DNA of 64,000 nucleotides from Neomelitea salexigens DSM 19753 (GCF_000422345.1 NZ_AULP01000005.1:124001-188000); one strand, 5' to 3'. Counted from the first letter of the stretch, positions 30,382 through 40,635 are shown. The notes: generated from the sequence alone by a model not told the origin. Made by a program: numbers and translations.

Positions 30382-31524
30382 ATGTCGGCGCCACTACTGG
30401 AAAGACCCCTACTGGTATCGCCCACTCTGGCAGCAACCATTGGCCTGGAGTGTGCCCTGCTATACCAGTTGCTCGCCGACTGGCAACCCCTGCTGGAAGT
30501 CCGTCCACGCCAGGGCCAAGACTGGTTACTTATCGACCGTCAGCGGCTCGAAGAACAACTGCCGTTCTGGCAAAGCGCCGATATTGACCGTCTGCTTCAA
30601 CAACTCCACGACCAGGGGCTCATTATTATCGGCGGCGCGCTGATCAGCAATGCCCGCAACATTCGTTTTGCCATGCCCGCTCAGCAAACCGGTGCCCCCC
30701 AAAACGCCCCAGCTCGCCCGGCATCAACACGGCCCGAACCAACAGTGCGCAGCAGCGCACCCGCCCAAGCCGTTCCCGGGCGCCAGCTTATCAGCGCCGA
30801 TTGGCGGCCCGACCCCGCTGCCGTTGAATATCTCACCCGCTTTAACCGGGTGAGCAACCAATTTATTGAAGCTTGTATACCCGAGTTCATCGCCCACTAC
30901 CGCGAAAGCGGCGAAGCAAGAAGCTCTTGGAGCAGCACATTCAGCCAATACGTCAGCCGCCGCTGGAAAAAACAACAATACGCTGAAATCGAGCAAGCCC
31001 GGCATCAGGTCATTGACAATCACTGGCGGCCCAGCCGCGATGCCCTGGAGATACTGCTGCGCGACGGCATTAGCGAGCACTTTATCGAAGATGCTATTCC
31101 CGAATTCATCCTTTACTGGCGCGAGCGCGGCACGCAAGATAGCAACTGGAACTCACGATTTCTGCAACACATTCGGCTGCAGTGGGCGCGATACACCAAT
31201 GCGGTCAGTCACGAAAAAGCCCATGTGCCAATCAGCAGCAACTGGCAACCGAGCCCGGAAGTGTTTGAAATTCTGCGTATGGCGCGGATTGACGCCGACT
31301 TTGCCCGGGAGCAAATTCCCGAGTTTATCTTGTTTTGGCGTGACAGCGGCCAAACCCAACGCTCCTGGAATACAAAGTTTCTGCAACATGTAAAATACCG
31401 CTGGGCCCACAGCCACCAACTGGACAAATACGATGCACGACAGCAAAAAGCTTCTGGATCAAGCCAAGCAGCAACTGGCTTCATCGACAAGCACACCGAC
31501 CGAAGCTGGGCCGACGGCCTCTAA
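30382..31524 (+). CDS. Replication protein with an N-terminal winged helix and three tandem DnaT-like domains
   Basis: 380 residues. Residues about 8-96 look like the winged helix of phage replication initiators (IGLECALLYQLLADW, then LLIDRQRLEEQLPFW and DRLLQQLHDQGLIII). After a Pro/Ala linker (98-133) come three related DnaT-like ssDNA-binding modules at about 135-199, 209-272 and 281-344. Each carries W-x-P, IPEFI, a WR/YR-x(2)-G turn, SW/NW and F-x-Q-x-V/I. The usual protein has one such module. GAGGA lies upstream of the ATG. The 3' end overlaps the lambda P-like gene by 92 bp. I infer a role in loading DnaB at the origin or at stalled forks; no experiment is implied. Confidence 0.8.
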   Translation: MSAPLLERPLLVSPTLAATIGLECALLYQLLADWQPLLEVRPRQGQDWLLIDRQRLEEQLPFWQSADIDRLLQQLHDQGLIIIGGALISNARNIRFAMPAQQTGAPQNAPARPASTRPEPTVRSSAPAQAVPGRQLISADWRPDPAAVEYLTRFNRVSNQFIEACIPEFIAHYRESGEARSSWSSTFSQYVSRRWKKQQYAEIEQARHQVIDNHWRPSRDALEILLRDGISEHFIEDAIPEFILYWRERGTQDSNWNSRFLQHIRLQWARYTNAVSHEKAHVPISSNWQPSPEVFEILRMARIDADFAREQIPEFILFWRDSGQTQRSWNTKFLQHVKYRWAHSHQLDKYDARQQKASGSSQAATGFIDKHTDRSWADGL

Positions 31525-32101
31525 GCCACTGCCGGATAAGAGCGCTGTTATCGACGCCATCAACCGCATGTTTGCGGAGTTTGAGCTCGTCTATCACAAC
31601 CAATACAACAAAGCCTTCGCAAACGCCGAAAAGCTCTCTTACGCCAAAAAACTGTGGTTCAGTAACCTTTGCCACATTCCACCAGAGCAAATTACCGCAG
31701 CCTGTCACCGCGCCATTCGCGAGTCTGAGTTTTTGCCGACGATCAAAGGCATTCTGAAATACTGCGAGCCCGATGACCAAGCGCTTGGCCTGCCTGACCC
31801 CCACAGCGCCTATGTAGAGGCCTGTCGGGCACCGTCACCGAAAAACGAATATCGCTGGTCCCACCCCGCGGTCTATCACGCCGGGCGAAAAAGCGACTGG
31901 TATTTCCTGGCAAACAACACCGAGCAGCAGGCATTCCCGGTATACAAGCGCCACTATCAGGCGCTATGCGAGCAAGTACGCAAAGGTCAGGCACTCGAAC
32001 CCCCTCATCCAGAGGCACTTCCCGCGCCGGAGGCCAAGCCCCTGGACCCGGAAGAACAGCGCCGCCGAATGCGGGAAATGCGCAGCAAACTGAATATCTA
32101 A
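31433..32101 (+). CDS. Lambda P-like replicative helicase loader homologue
   Basis: 222 residues resembling the phage lambda P family. A central helical domain reads VIDAINRMFAEFELVYHNQY, then AKKLWFSNLCHIPPEQITAA and RESEFLPTIKGILKYC, matching the P-family W...i..eqi......seF.P....f...C pattern. The N-terminal 35 residues are Ser/Thr/Pro-rich, and the C-terminus is a basic RRRMREMRSKLNI. Translation from ATG 31433 overlaps the upstream DnaT-like gene by 92 bp in another frame, with no strong ribosome site, suggesting translational coupling; the next in-frame ATG (31568) would cut into the domain. No other phage genes surround it, so it looks domesticated. Confidence 0.75.
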   Translation: MHDSKKLLDQAKQQLASSTSTPTEAGPTASKPLPDKSAVIDAINRMFAEFELVYHNQYNKAFANAEKLSYAKKLWFSNLCHIPPEQITAACHRAIRESEFLPTIKGILKYCEPDDQALGLPDPHSAYVEACRAPSPKNEYRWSHPAVYHAGRKSDWYFLANNTEQQAFPVYKRHYQALCEQVRKGQALEPPHPEALPAPEAKPLDPEEQRRRMREMRSKLNI

Positions 32102-32185
32102 AACGGCCGTGCAGGCCGCCGTTACAGCGGATACAATAACGCCGCACGCGCGCAATCAGCGCCCAAGCCCCTCGGGACAAAGACT

Positions 32186-32935
32186 ATGGCAGACGACAAA
32201 ACAACCCACTTTGGCTTTAAGACCGTCAATCGCGGTGAAAAAGTAAACATGGTGGCCGGCGTATTTCATTCGGTCGCCGGCAAATATGACTTGATGAACG
32301 ATCTGATGTCAGGGGGCATTCACCGGCTTTGGAAGCGTTTCACCATCGAACTTTCCGGCGTCCGACGCGGCAATAGCGTGCTCGACATCGCGGGCGGTAC
32401 CGGCGATTTAGCGGCCAAATTCAGCCGCTTGGTCGGCAGTGAGGGCAAGGTTGTGCTCGCCGACATCAACGATTCTATGCTGCAGGTGGGGCGCGAAAAA
32501 CTGACCAATCGCGGCATTGTCGGCAATATTGAATACGTGCAGGCCAACGCCGAATGCCTGCCCTTCCCGGACAATAGCTTCGACTGCATTACCATCGCCT
32601 TTGGCCTGCGCAACGTCACCGACAAAGACGCCGCGCTGCGCTCTATGTTGCGCGTACTGAAGCCAGGCGGGCGTTTGCTGGTGTTGGAATTCTCCAAGCC
32701 AACCAATGAATTAATGAGCAAGGTCTACGACCGCTACTCCTTCGATATTCTGCCTCGCATGGGCAAGCTCATCACCAATGACGAAGACAGCTACCGCTAT
32801 CTCGCCGAGAGCATTCGCATGCACCCGGACCAGGAAACCCTTAAGGAAATGATGACCGAAGCCGGTTTTGCCGAGGTCCGCTACCACAATATGACGGCCG
32901 GCGTGGTTGCCGTTCACCGGGGCGTCAAGCCGTGA
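32186..32935 (+). CDS. ubiE: Ubiquinone/menaquinone C-methyltransferase
   Basis: 249 residues (E. coli UbiE 251). It methylates the quinone ring using SAM. Signatures: [40 protein letters not shown] at the SAM site, [20 protein letters not shown], and the C-terminal [17 protein letters not shown]. First gene of ubiE-ubiJ-ubiB; its stop overlaps the ubiJ start. Confidence 0.97.
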   Translation: MADDKTTHFGFKTVNRGEKVNMVAGVFHSVAGKYDLMNDLMSGGIHRLWKRFTIELSGVRRGNSVLDIAGGTGDLAAKFSRLVGSEGKVVLADINDSMLQVGREKLTNRGIVGNIEYVQANAECLPFPDNSFDCITIAFGLRNVTDKDAALRSMLRVLKPGGRLLVLEFSKPTNELMSKVYDRYSFDILPRMGKLITNDEDSYRYLAESIRMHPDQETLKEMMTEAGFAEVRYHNMTAGVVAVHRGVKP

Positions 32936-33558
32936 TCCCCCCCATGATCAGCACTGCAGCCCTCTCAGGGCTGGAGGACGCGGTCAACCGAGCGCTGCAG
33001 CTCGACCCGAGTAGCGCCGCCAAACTCGCCGAGCTCGATGGCGAAAGCTTTGCCCTGGAACTGCGCGAGCCCGACTTGAATATCGGGCTCAGCATTAACG
33101 GCAAGCGACTAAAACTGGGGCTGCACGCACCACAATCACCAAGCACCGCACTGAGAGGGCACTGGCGAGACTTCGCCGCCGTCGCCTCCGCTGACGATCC
33201 GGCGGCAGCGTTGATTAACGGCAATATTCAAGTCAGCGGCGACACCGCGCCCCTGCTGGCATTGCGCAAGCTACTGGCCGAATTGCAACTAGACTGGGAA
33301 CACCCACTGGCCGAAGCCTTTGGCGACGTTGCCGCACACCAAATTGGCCGGGGCTTGCGCGCCGGGCATCGCTGGCTGAGCGGGACCGGGAAAAACCTGC
33401 GCCGCCAGCTTGAAGACTTTTTACTAGAAGAGAGTCGACTCTTGCCCCACCCCCTGCAGGCAGAAGCGATGTTCAAAGATATCGACGACCTGAACGCCCG
33501 CAGTGAGCGTCTCGAAGCGAAACTTCGTCGCCTACAGCAGCGCCTGAAAACTCAGTAA
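32932..33558 (+). CDS. ubiJ: Ubiquinone biosynthesis accessory factor (SCP2 domain)
   Basis: 208 residues. An N-terminal SCP2-like lipid-binding domain ([20 protein letters not shown], then LKLGLHAPQ and [15 protein letters not shown]) is followed by helices with [17 protein letters not shown] and a C-terminal coiled coil ([19 protein letters not shown]). UbiJ scaffolds the cytoplasmic Ubi complex and binds hydrophobic quinone intermediates. The start is GTG 32932, overlapping the ubiE stop, or ATG 32944; neither has a clear ribosome site, so coupling to ubiE is likely. Confidence 0.9.
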   Translation: MIPPMISTAALSGLEDAVNRALQLDPSSAAKLAELDGESFALELREPDLNIGLSINGKRLKLGLHAPQSPSTALRGHWRDFAAVASADDPAAALINGNIQVSGDTAPLLALRKLLAELQLDWEHPLAEAFGDVAAHQIGRGLRAGHRWLSGTGKNLRRQLEDFLLEESRLLPHPLQAEAMFKDIDDLNARSERLEAKLRRLQQRLKTQ

Positions 33559-33572
33559 CAAAGGAATACCGA

Positions 33573-35204
33573 ATGGGCCTGCGCCGGTTGCTTGCCATAC
33601 TCATTATCGTCTGTCGCTATCGCATCGACTTGCTGCTTCCCCAGGACAAACTGCCACTGCGATTGCGCCTACTTCTGCGCTGCGGCCCCTGGCGCCTGTG
33701 CCCTGCACCGGCGTTGAGCCGAGGGCAGCGACTGCGCTTAGCCCTTGAGTCGCTGGGGCCGATTTTTATCAAATTCGGCCAACTGCTCTCTACCCGGCGG
33801 GACCTGCTGCCCGACGACATCGCCGAAGAACTCGCATTACTGCAAGACCGCGTACCGCCTTTTCCCAGCGACCAGGCGGTCGCCGTGATTGAAAAAGCGC
33901 TGGGCCAAAGCGTCGATGACGTATTTGCCTCTTTCGATCGCAACGCGCTAGCCTCGGCCTCCATTGCCCAGGTGCACTGCGCAACGCTGAAGACCGGCGA
34001 GCAGGTCGTCGTTAAAGTCGTTCGCCCCGGCATCGAAACCACGATTGGCAAAGACATCCAGTTAATGCAGAGCATTGCTCGCATTGTCCGCCGCCACCTC
34101 CCCGATGGCCGCCGTCTTCGCCCCGAGGAGATCGTTGAAGACTATCGTCACACCATCTACGACGAGCTGGACCTGCAGCGCGAAGGCGCCAATACCTCGC
34201 AGCTGCGCCGCAATTTCGCCGCCTCAGATATTCTCTATGTGCCCGAGGTCTACTGGGACTATACCCGCCGCAACGTGCTGGTCATTGAGCGCATTCACGG
34301 CATCCCCGTTACCGATGTGGAGACCCTGAACGCACAGGGCACGGATATGAAGAAGCTCGCCGAGCGCGGCGTGGAAATTTTCTTCACCCAGGTTTTTCGC
34401 GACAGTTTTTTCCACGCGGACATGCACCCCGGCAATATTTTCGTAGCCGAAGGCCGACCCCAGTCGCCGCAGTACATCGCTATTGATTGCGCAATTATCG
34501 GCAGTCTCAGCGACTTTGATCAGTACTACTTAGCGCGCAACCTACTGGCGATCTTCCAGCGCAACTACCGCGAAGTCGCAGAACTCCACGTCGAGTGCGG
34601 CTGGGTGCCTCCGCACACTAAAGTTCACGAGTTTGAAGCCGCCATCCGCAGCGTCAGCGAACCGATTTTTGAAAAACCGTTGTCAGAAATTTCCTTCGGC
34701 CAGCTGCTGGTATACCTGTTTCAAACTGCCCGCCGCTTCGATATGGAAGTACAACCCTCACTGGTGCTATTGCAAAAGACCTTGCTGAATGTGGAGGGCC
34801 TGGGGCGCCAGCTGTATCCGCAACTCGACCTCTGGGCAACCGCCATGCCTTTTTTGGAGCGCTGGATCCGCGACCGCTATTCGCCCCAGAGTATGCTGAA
34901 GCGCGTCGGCCATCGGCTGCCCGGCTGGCTGGAGCAACTTCCGCAATTGCCCGAAACCCTGCTTGAGCGCGGCCAGCCGCCGCAGCAGGCACAGAACGAC
35001 GCACTGCGTCTGCAATTACAACAAGCGGAAAAACACGCAGAGCAACGCGATAGGCGCGCGCGCAATCAGCGACTGGGTATCGTCGCCCTGCTGGCAGCCG
35101 CACTGATCGCCGACCCGGAAATCAGCCTTGGCTTGCAGTCACTACCCACCGCGAGCCTCGCCTTGCTCGGCGCCGGTTTATATTTCTTAATTCGCTCGCG
35201 CTAA
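33573..35204 (+). CDS. ubiB: Ubiquinone biosynthesis atypical kinase/ATPase
   Basis: 543 residues (E. coli UbiB 546). Family motifs: the KxGQ segment [17 protein letters not shown] (K67-Q70), the Ala-rich loop ASASIAQVH in place of the usual kinase glycine loop, [11 protein letters not shown], and the catalytic-loop-like [11 protein letters not shown]. Two C-terminal membrane helices (about residues 495-540, ending [20 protein letters not shown]) anchor it. It supports the membrane-linked coenzyme Q complex. Confidence 0.96.
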   Translation: MGLRRLLAILIIVCRYRIDLLLPQDKLPLRLRLLLRCGPWRLCPAPALSRGQRLRLALESLGPIFIKFGQLLSTRRDLLPDDIAEELALLQDRVPPFPSDQAVAVIEKALGQSVDDVFASFDRNALASASIAQVHCATLKTGEQVVVKVVRPGIETTIGKDIQLMQSIARIVRRHLPDGRRLRPEEIVEDYRHTIYDELDLQREGANTSQLRRNFAASDILYVPEVYWDYTRRNVLVIERIHGIPVTDVETLNAQGTDMKKLAERGVEIFFTQVFRDSFFHADMHPGNIFVAEGRPQSPQYIAIDCAIIGSLSDFDQYYLARNLLAIFQRNYREVAELHVECGWVPPHTKVHEFEAAIRSVSEPIFEKPLSEISFGQLLVYLFQTARRFDMEVQPSLVLLQKTLLNVEGLGRQLYPQLDLWATAMPFLERWIRDRYSPQSMLKRVGHRLPGWLEQLPQLPETLLERGQPPQQAQNDALRLQLQQAEKHAEQRDRRARNQRLGIVALLAAALIADPEISLGLQSLPTASLALLGAGLYFLIRSR

Positions 35205-35238
35205 TGTAAAGTAGGCGCACGCAGAAAACGAAGGCAGT

Positions 35239-35646
35239 ATGTTTATGCAGCGGCAAGACAGTAAGCAGTGGTTAGACCAGGTCAAATGGAATGACGCTGG
35301 CTTGGTCGCTGCCATAGCACAAGACGTGCACAGCGGTCGCGTGCTGATGATGGCGTGGATGAATCGCGAAGCGCTTGAGCTGACCGTGAGCGAGCAACGC
35401 GCCGTTTATTGGTCGCGCTCGCGCCAGGCGCTGTGGCGCAAGGGTGAGAGTTCCGGCCATACACAAACGCTTCATGACATCGCGCTAGACTGCGACGGCG
35501 ATGCAATTCTTATGCAGGTTGAACAACTAGGCGGCATCGCTTGCCATACAGGGCGTCAGAGCTGCTTCTATCGCAGCCTGAAAGAGTCGCAGTGGCAAAC
35601 CCAGGAAGCGGTACTAAAGAACCCGGAAGAGATCTATGACAAGTAA
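35239..35646 (+). CDS. hisI: Phosphoribosyl-AMP cyclohydrolase
   Basis: 135 residues, the size of stand-alone HisI. It opens the adenine ring of PR-AMP, the third step of histidine synthesis. Motifs: [45 protein letters not shown] (metal-binding), [14 protein letters not shown] and [14 protein letters not shown] with zinc cysteines. Its 3' end overlaps hisE by 11 bp; the two activities are one protein in E. coli but separate here. Confidence 0.96.
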   Translation: MFMQRQDSKQWLDQVKWNDAGLVAAIAQDVHSGRVLMMAWMNREALELTVSEQRAVYWSRSRQALWRKGESSGHTQTLHDIALDCDGDAILMQVEQLGGIACHTGRQSCFYRSLKESQWQTQEAVLKNPEEIYDK

Positions 35647-35998
35647 AGCTAAAGCCGCTGACGCATCAATACTCAACCAATTAGATGCCGTGCTCGCCGA
35701 GCGTAAAAATGCTGACGCCGACAGCTCATATGTAGCCAGCCTTTACCACAAGGGGCTCAATAAAATTCTGGAAAAGGTTGGCGAAGAGTCCGTTGAAGCG
35801 ATCATTGCCGCCAAAGATGCCGAACGCAGCGGCGATCATCAGGAAGTAGTTTATGAGACCGCGGATTTGTGGTTTCACACAATGGTTATGCTTCAGCACT
35901 TGGGCATCGACCACAGCGATATTTTACATGAACTGGCGCGGCGCTTTGGGCTTTCCGGCCATGATGAAAAAGCACAGCGCGGCAACAACAAACAATAA
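35636..35998 (+). CDS. hisE: Phosphoribosyl-ATP pyrophosphatase
   Basis: 120 residues. It hydrolyses PR-ATP to PR-AMP, the step before HisI. The MazG-like motif is visible in [24 protein letters not shown] followed by [17 protein letters not shown], giving the ExxE...ExxD metal site. The overlap with hisI implies coupled translation. Histidine genes are otherwise absent here apart from hisZ at 59.5 kb. Confidence 0.96.
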   Translation: MTSKAKAADASILNQLDAVLAERKNADADSSYVASLYHKGLNKILEKVGEESVEAIIAAKDAERSGDHQEVVYETADLWFHTMVMLQHLGIDHSDILHELARRFGLSGHDEKAQRGNNKQ

Positions 35999-36013
35999 GT
36001 GAGGTAAGTAGCA

Positions 36014-36250
36014 ATGGGACTTGGTGGTATTAGTATCTGGCAACTGTTGATCATTCTGGCAATTGTGGTGCTGTTATTTGGCACCAAGAAGCTTAAAAAT
36101 ATCGGCAGCGACCTCGGCGGCGCGGTAAAAGGCTTTAAAGACAGCCTCGACGGCGACGATAAAGCCAAAAACATTGAGCAAAAAGAAGCCGACAGTGAGG
36201 CGACCAGCGCTCAAGCGGAACAAAGCGAACAAAAAAACGAGTCAAAATAA
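36014..36250 (+). CDS. tatA: Sec-independent translocase protein TatA
   Basis: 78 residues: one short membrane helix ([17 protein letters not shown]), a conserved hinge [19 protein letters not shown] amphipathic helix, and a charged tail. TatA oligomers form the pore for folded proteins carrying twin-arginine signals. Start of tatABC; GAGG lies upstream. Confidence 0.96.
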   Translation: MGLGGISIWQLLIILAIVVLLFGTKKLKNIGSDLGGAVKGFKDSLDGDDKAKNIEQKEADSEATSAQAEQSEQKNESK

Positions 36251-36253
36251 ACC

Positions 36254-36706
36254 ATGTTTGACATCGGCTTTGCCGAACTACTGTTGATCGCTGTACTTGG
36301 CCTGTTGGTCTTAGGCCCTGAGCGTCTGCCCACCGCCGTAAGAACCATCAGCTTGTGGCTGGGGCGGCTGCGTAGAAGCTTTACCAGCATCCGCCAGGAG
36401 ATAGAGCGCGAAGTGGGCGCCGATGAAATTCGTCGGCAGCTCCACAATGAGTCAATCATGGCGTCGCTGGAAGATAGCAAGAAATCACTGCAAGACAGCC
36501 TTGAAAGCGCGGCCGACGATATTCGCTCGGTCGAACGCTCGCTAAGCCAAGCCAATGCAAGCGCCGAGTCAGACGGCACAGAGGACGAACAGGCAGTGAA
36601 CGAAAATGCGATCACTCCAGAGGTGCCACAGACTGCCTCGGATGCTAGCAGTGACACCAGCAATGACACCCCCACTAAAGAAAAAGGCAGCGACCCTGCG
36701 CCATGA
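36254..36706 (+). CDS. tatB: Sec-independent translocase protein TatB
   Basis: 150 residues. The [20 protein letters not shown] helix, the GPERLP motif and a long amphipathic helix ([20 protein letters not shown]) are typical of TatB, which with TatC forms the signal-peptide receptor. The acidic low-complexity tail (residues about 105-150) varies between species. Stop overlaps the tatC start by 4 bp. Confidence 0.95.
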   Translation: MFDIGFAELLLIAVLGLLVLGPERLPTAVRTISLWLGRLRRSFTSIRQEIEREVGADEIRRQLHNESIMASLEDSKKSLQDSLESAADDIRSVERSLSQANASAESDGTEDEQAVNENAITPEVPQTASDASSDTSNDTPTKEKGSDPAP

Positions 36707-37473
36707 GTATCGACGCTGACCAAGATCAAGGGCAGCCGCTAATTGCCCACCTCACTGAACTCCGTGACCGGCTATTGCGAATCGTATTGGCAGTACTGAT
36801 TTGCGCACTGGGGCTAATGCCCTTTTCATCCGAGATCTATGCCTTTGTTTCTCAGCCCTTGCAGCAGTATCTGCCCGAAGGCAGCGGCATGATCGCAACG
36901 GAAGTCGCCTCCACCTTTCTAGCCCCGTTTAAACTAGTGCTTGTGTCGGCGGTATGCCTGGCCATCCCGGTGATTCTTCACCAGATATGGGCCTTTATCT
37001 CACCCGGCATGTATCGACACGAAAAGCGCATCGCCGCGCCACTATTGTTTTCCAGCGTGCTGCTCTTTTACCTCGGACTGGCCTTTGCCTATGTTGTGGT
37101 GTTCCCATTGGTGTTTGGCTTTTTCAGCAGCATCACACCGGAAGGCGTCTCCTACACACCCGACATTTCACGCTTTCTCGACACCGCACTGAAGCTCTTT
37201 ATGGCCTTCGGCATTGCTTTTGAAATCCCGATTGCTACGGTCTTGTTGATTACCGCCGGCGTCACCAGCGCAGAAAAGCTCGCAGCCAAGCGTGCGTACG
37301 TCGTGGTGGCCTGTTTCGTCGTGGGTATGCTGCTGACCCCACCAGATGTTATCTCGCAGATGCTACTGGCACTGCCAATGTGGCTACTGTTTGAAGTGGG
37401 AATATTCTTTGGCCGCTTTATTCAGTCGCGGCCAGCGGAAAATGAGGAAGAAGAGCAACGCCCGTCTCTGTAA
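36703..37473 (+). CDS. tatC: Sec-independent translocase protein TatC
   Basis: 256 residues (E. coli 258) with six membrane helices. The conserved N-terminal [12 protein letters not shown] and the first periplasmic-loop region [20 protein letters not shown] are present, as are [17 protein letters not shown] and [20 protein letters not shown]. It binds the twin-arginine signal. Convergent with dnaB. Confidence 0.96.
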   Translation: MSIDADQDQGQPLIAHLTELRDRLLRIVLAVLICALGLMPFSSEIYAFVSQPLQQYLPEGSGMIATEVASTFLAPFKLVLVSAVCLAIPVILHQIWAFISPGMYRHEKRIAAPLLFSSVLLFYLGLAFAYVVVFPLVFGFFSSITPEGVSYTPDISRFLDTALKLFMAFGIAFEIPIATVLLITAGVTSAEKLAAKRAYVVVACFVVGMLLTPPDVISQMLLALPMWLLFEVGIFFGRFIQSRPAENEEEEQRPSL

Positions 37474-37484
37474 GCAGTGACGGG
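37461..37484. terminator. Stem-loop at the tatC stop, between convergent tatC and dnaB
   Basis: CCCGTC (37461-37466) pairs with GACGGG (37479-37484) around a 12-nt loop that contains the tatC stop codon. Only a short T-containing run follows, so termination would be weak. Confidence 0.4.
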
Positions 37485-37498
37485 GCTTAAGGTCTTAC

Positions 37499-38923
37499 CT
37501 AGTAGCCGGGATCTTCGTAATCGCCAAAGGCGAGATTCTCAAAGCGCGTAAATTTACCAATAAAGCTCAGCCTTGCGGTCCCGATGGGGCCGTTACGCTG
37601 CTTGCCGATAATAATTTCCGCAACGCCTTTGTCTTGCGTTTCTTCGTTGTAAACCTCATCACGATAGATAAACATGATGACGTCGGCATCCTGCTCGATC
37701 GCTCCCGATTCACGCAAATCTGAGTTCACCGGGCGTTTATTAGGTCGTTGCTCCAGCGCGCGGTTTAGCTGTGACAGTGCAACCACTGGGCAATCGAACT
37801 CTTTGGCAATCCCTTTGAGCGAGCGCGATATTTCGGAGATTTCCGCGGTTCGCCCCTCGCTCCCCTTGCCGGCCACCTGCATCAGCTGCAGGTAATCGAG
37901 CATGATCATGCCGATACTGCCATGCTCCCGGAGCACTTTGCGCGCTCGCGAGCGCACTTCAGTAGGGGTCAATGCGGCGGTATCATCGATAAACAACGGC
38001 CGATCTTTCAACTTACTTACCGCGGCGCTCAGCTTCGGCCAATCTTCTTCTTCCAGCTTGCCGCTGCGCACCCGCCCCTGGTCGATTTTGCCCACTGACG
38101 ACAACATCCGCATCATCAGCTGACTGGCGGGCATTTCCATACTGAACACCAGTACGGGCTGCTCGTATCGCAACAGGACGTTTTCCACCAGGTTCATGGC
38201 AAAGGTTGTCTTACCCATCGATGGTCGCGCTGCGACGATGACCAGGTCCGACTTCTGCAAGCCAGAGGTCATCTCATCGAGTTTTTCAAAGCCCGTGCTT
38301 AAACCGGTAATTGCATCGTCGTTGTTGAACAGCTCGTCAATTTTATCAACGGCTTCCTTCAACAGCGGATTGATCGGCTCCAGGCCGCCCGCTTTCGGGC
38401 GCTCCTCAGCGATCTGCATAATGCGACGTTCGGCTTCGTCCAGCACCTCGTCGCTGCTTCGCCCCTCGGGGTTAAAGCTCGTATCGGCAATGGAGTTGGC
38501 CGCAGAGATCAGCGAGCGAAAGATCGAGCGCTCACGCACGGCTTGCGCATAGGCGCGGATATTCGCGACCGACGGCGTCCCGGTGGCAATTTCGGCAAGG
38601 TAGGCGGTGCCACCCACCTCTTTGAGCTGCCCGTTGCGCGCCAGGGTTTCTGCCAAGGTGACAACATCAATCGGCTGCTCTTGCTCGACCAGCTGACTCA
38701 TACAGGCGTAAATCAGACGGTGCTCGGGGCGAAAGAAATCGCCCTCGCCAACCATATCGGCAACCGAGTCCCAAGCTTCACCGGCAATCATTAAGCCGCC
38801 CAGCACCGACTGCTCCGCTTCCAGAGAGTGCGGAGGCAATTTCAATTTAGCGAAGTCACCGTCATCAAATTCCGGCGGCGATTCAGATTCTGGATAGGCG
38901 TCAGCTTGCACAGCCACACTCAC
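37499..38923 (-). CDS. dnaB: Replicative DNA helicase
   Basis: 474 residues (E. coli 471). The N-terminal primase-interacting domain (PPHSLEAEQSVLGGLMI) is followed by a linker and the RecA-like ATPase with Walker A RPSMGKTT (233-240), IMLDYLQLM (Walker B) and SQLNRALEQRPNKRP. It opens the fork in the 5'-3' direction. Translation starts at GTG. It is the likely client of the lambda P-like protein encoded 5.4 kb away. Confidence 0.97.
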   Translation of the reverse strand: MSVAVQADAYPESESPPEFDDGDFAKLKLPPHSLEAEQSVLGGLMIAGEAWDSVADMVGEGDFFRPEHRLIYACMSQLVEQEQPIDVVTLAETLARNGQLKEVGGTAYLAEIATGTPSVANIRAYAQAVRERSIFRSLISAANSIADTSFNPEGRSSDEVLDEAERRIMQIAEERPKAGGLEPINPLLKEAVDKIDELFNNDDAITGLSTGFEKLDEMTSGLQKSDLVIVAARPSMGKTTFAMNLVENVLLRYEQPVLVFSMEMPASQLMMRMLSSVGKIDQGRVRSGKLEEEDWPKLSAAVSKLKDRPLFIDDTAALTPTEVRSRARKVLREHGSIGMIMLDYLQLMQVAGKGSEGRTAEISEISRSLKGIAKEFDCPVVALSQLNRALEQRPNKRPVNSDLRESGAIEQDADVIMFIYRDEVYNEETQDKGVAEIIIGKQRNGPIGTARLSFIGKFTRFENLAFGDYEDPGY

Positions 38924-38950
38924 TGCTCAGGTTGGTTGGCCATTGTGGCA

Positions 38951-38992
38951 AAAAAAAAACGCGCCGACCAGCAAGGCCACGCGCGCTTTTTT
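38951..38992 (-). terminator. Terminator of the rpsF-rplI operon
   Basis: GCGCGC and CGCGCC arms enclose an inner GGCC/GGTC pairing, with nine A on one side and six T on the other. On the minus strand, the direction of rplI, the stem ends in a long T run, so it fits termination after rplI, just before dnaB. Confidence 0.75.
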
Positions 38993-39067
38993 CACTGCGC
39001 CCCATTAACAGGACACAGCATTGCGGGCAGTGCTCACCGCCCGCTGCTACCATTGATTGGCGAGTTA

Positions 39068-39514
39068 TTACTCAGCAACAACCGTTACGGCAACGTTTTG
39101 AATCACATCACTGTGAACCTGGATAGCGATTTCGTAGCTACCAATCTCACGGATGGGACCTTCAGGCATACGCACTTCACTTTTGCTTACTTCAACGCCA
39201 GCAGCAGTGATCGCCTCAGCCAAATCGCGTGTACCGATAGAGCCGAACAGTTTGCCGCCTTCACCCGCATTCGCTTCGATGTTAACCGCAACGTCAGCCA
39301 GCTTCGCTGCGCGCGCTTCAGCAGTAGCACGCTTTTCAGCAGCAGCAGCTTCCAGCTCAGCGCGACGGGCTTCAAATGTCGCCACGTTGTCTTCGGTGGC
39401 AGGAACTGCTTTACCGAAAGGAATAAGGAAATTACGGCCGTAACCGGATTTCACATTTACCTGGTCGCCCAGGTCACCCAGCTTGCCAATTTTCTCAAGC
39501 AGAATCACTTGCAT
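39068..39514 (-). CDS. rplI: Large ribosomal subunit protein bL9
   Basis: 148 residues (E. coli 149). [21 protein letters not shown] and the glycine-rich [18 protein letters not shown] are the classic N-terminal rRNA-binding domain. A long helix ([20 protein letters not shown]) leads to the C-terminal domain ([20 protein letters not shown]). Last gene of rpsF-rpsR-DUF2232-rplI. Confidence 0.97.
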   Translation of the reverse strand: MQVILLEKIGKLGDLGDQVNVKSGYGRNFLIPFGKAVPATEDNVATFEARRAELEAAAAEKRATAEARAAKLADVAVNIEANAGEGGKLFGSIGTRDLAEAITAAGVEVSKSEVRMPEGPIREIGSYEIAIQVHSDVIQNVAVTVVAE

Positions 39515-39549
39515 GGTTCTAACCCTCTTCTGCGCGTCTGTCTCGAGGC

Positions 39550-40392
39550 CTATTTGGCCGTCGGCAAACGCCGTCTGATATCAATCCAACTATCTACAAT
39601 CGCTGCCAAAATTAACACCGCCCACAGCGGCCCTAACAACAACAGCGCGATATAAAACACCACTAGCCATACACGCCCTAAAGCAAGACGACCAACCACC
39701 CCGTGTACCAGTGACAGCCCCGCAGCAATCAGCGGCAACAAGCACATAACTCCCCAAAAGCGATACACTTCACCCAGTTGCCCCACTAACAGCATCACTG
39801 CTACCAACGCAACGGTAAGTACCGCCGGCAATCGCAAAGACCACATTTCTTCGCGAAACCCACCAGGGTTGTAAAGCATTGCCTGCCACCAGCGCGCCAA
39901 CATTAATGCCAACACGCTCCACAACACGGTACTGCCGCCAATCACTGCCGCAATATCGCCGGTCAGTATCTGGGGCAACGCATTACTGGACTGCGCTTGC
40001 AGCTGGTCCAGCATCGGCTGCACGGTAGCCAAAATTCCTGCCAGGTATTCCTGTGCCCCGTTGTACAAGGCAAAGGCGCTGAGCATGCCGCCCAGCACAG
40101 CGCTGGCAAGCGCCAACGGCCAAGAGCGACTGCTACGCAACACTTCGGCGGCCGCCGCTGTGGTTAACAGCATGCACAGCGGGCCGACATCCTGGCCGTA
40201 GAAAGCAACGGCTATGGCCGGTAAAAGCGCCCAAAATACAACAAAGGCACCTTCGGTCATCCCCTTTCTCAGGGTAACCAGAGCGGCGGCTGATGCCCCC
40301 ACCCAGGCAAACATCAAACTGCCTATCCCCAAGCCAGCAACTGCCACGGCCTGGAGGCGCCCTTTCATAATAAATTCTGCAAGGGGGCGCAT
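39550..40392 (-). CDS. DUF2232 family membrane protein
   Basis: 280 residues with about eight hydrophobic helices (for example [20 protein letters not shown] and [20 protein letters not shown]). In many Pseudomonas-like genomes a YybS-like DUF2232 protein sits exactly between rpsR and rplI, as here. The function is unknown; the setting suggests co-expression with ribosomal proteins. A second start (ATG 40368) is possible. Confidence 0.88.
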   Translation of the reverse strand: MRPLAEFIMKGRLQAVAVAGLGIGSLMFAWVGASAAALVTLRKGMTEGAFVVFWALLPAIAVAFYGQDVGPLCMLLTTAAAAEVLRSSRSWPLALASAVLGGMLSAFALYNGAQEYLAGILATVQPMLDQLQAQSSNALPQILTGDIAAVIGGSTVLWSVLALMLARWWQAMLYNPGGFREEMWSLRLPAVLTVALVAVMLLVGQLGEVYRFWGVMCLLPLIAAGLSLVHGVVGRLALGRVWLVVFYIALLLLGPLWAVLILAAIVDSWIDIRRRLPTAK

Positions 40393-40407
40393 GACTAACC
40401 GCTCAGC

Positions 40408-40635
40408 TTATTTATGGCTGTCGGTGTAAGGCAGCAGAGCCAGAAAACGCGCGCGTTTAATCGCGGTAGACAGCTGGCGCTGATACTTGGCGTTGGTTCC
40501 AGTAATACGGCTGGGAACAATCTTGCCAGTCTCTGAAACATAGGCTTTCAAAGTGTCCAGATCTTTGTAATCGATCTGCTTAACACCTTCCGCGGTGAAG
40601 CGGCAAAACTTACGACGACGGAAAAAACGTGCCAT
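40408..40635 (-). CDS. rpsR: Small ribosomal subunit protein bS18
   Basis: 75 residues (E. coli 75). Matches the family in [40 protein letters not shown] and [20 protein letters not shown]. It forms a heterodimer with bS6 on the platform of the 30S subunit. Confidence 0.98.
   Translation of the reverse strand: MARFFRRRKFCRFTAEGVKQIDYKDLDTLKAYVSETGKIVPSRITGTNAKYQRQLSTAIKRARFLALLPYTDSHK

Noticed and set aside
30382-32101. Prophage remnant instead of resident replication genes
   Set aside because: Both frames are intact and flanked closely by radA and ubiE with no phage structural, integrase or repressor genes; domestication explains it better, though relatives should be compared.
38993-39067. 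Second hairpin (GCGGGC 39023-39028/GCCCGC 39039-39044) after rplI as a riboswitch or small RNA
   Set aside because: It is a short simple stem immediately after the rplI stop with no conserved motif; more likely part of the 3' end of the ribosomal operon.
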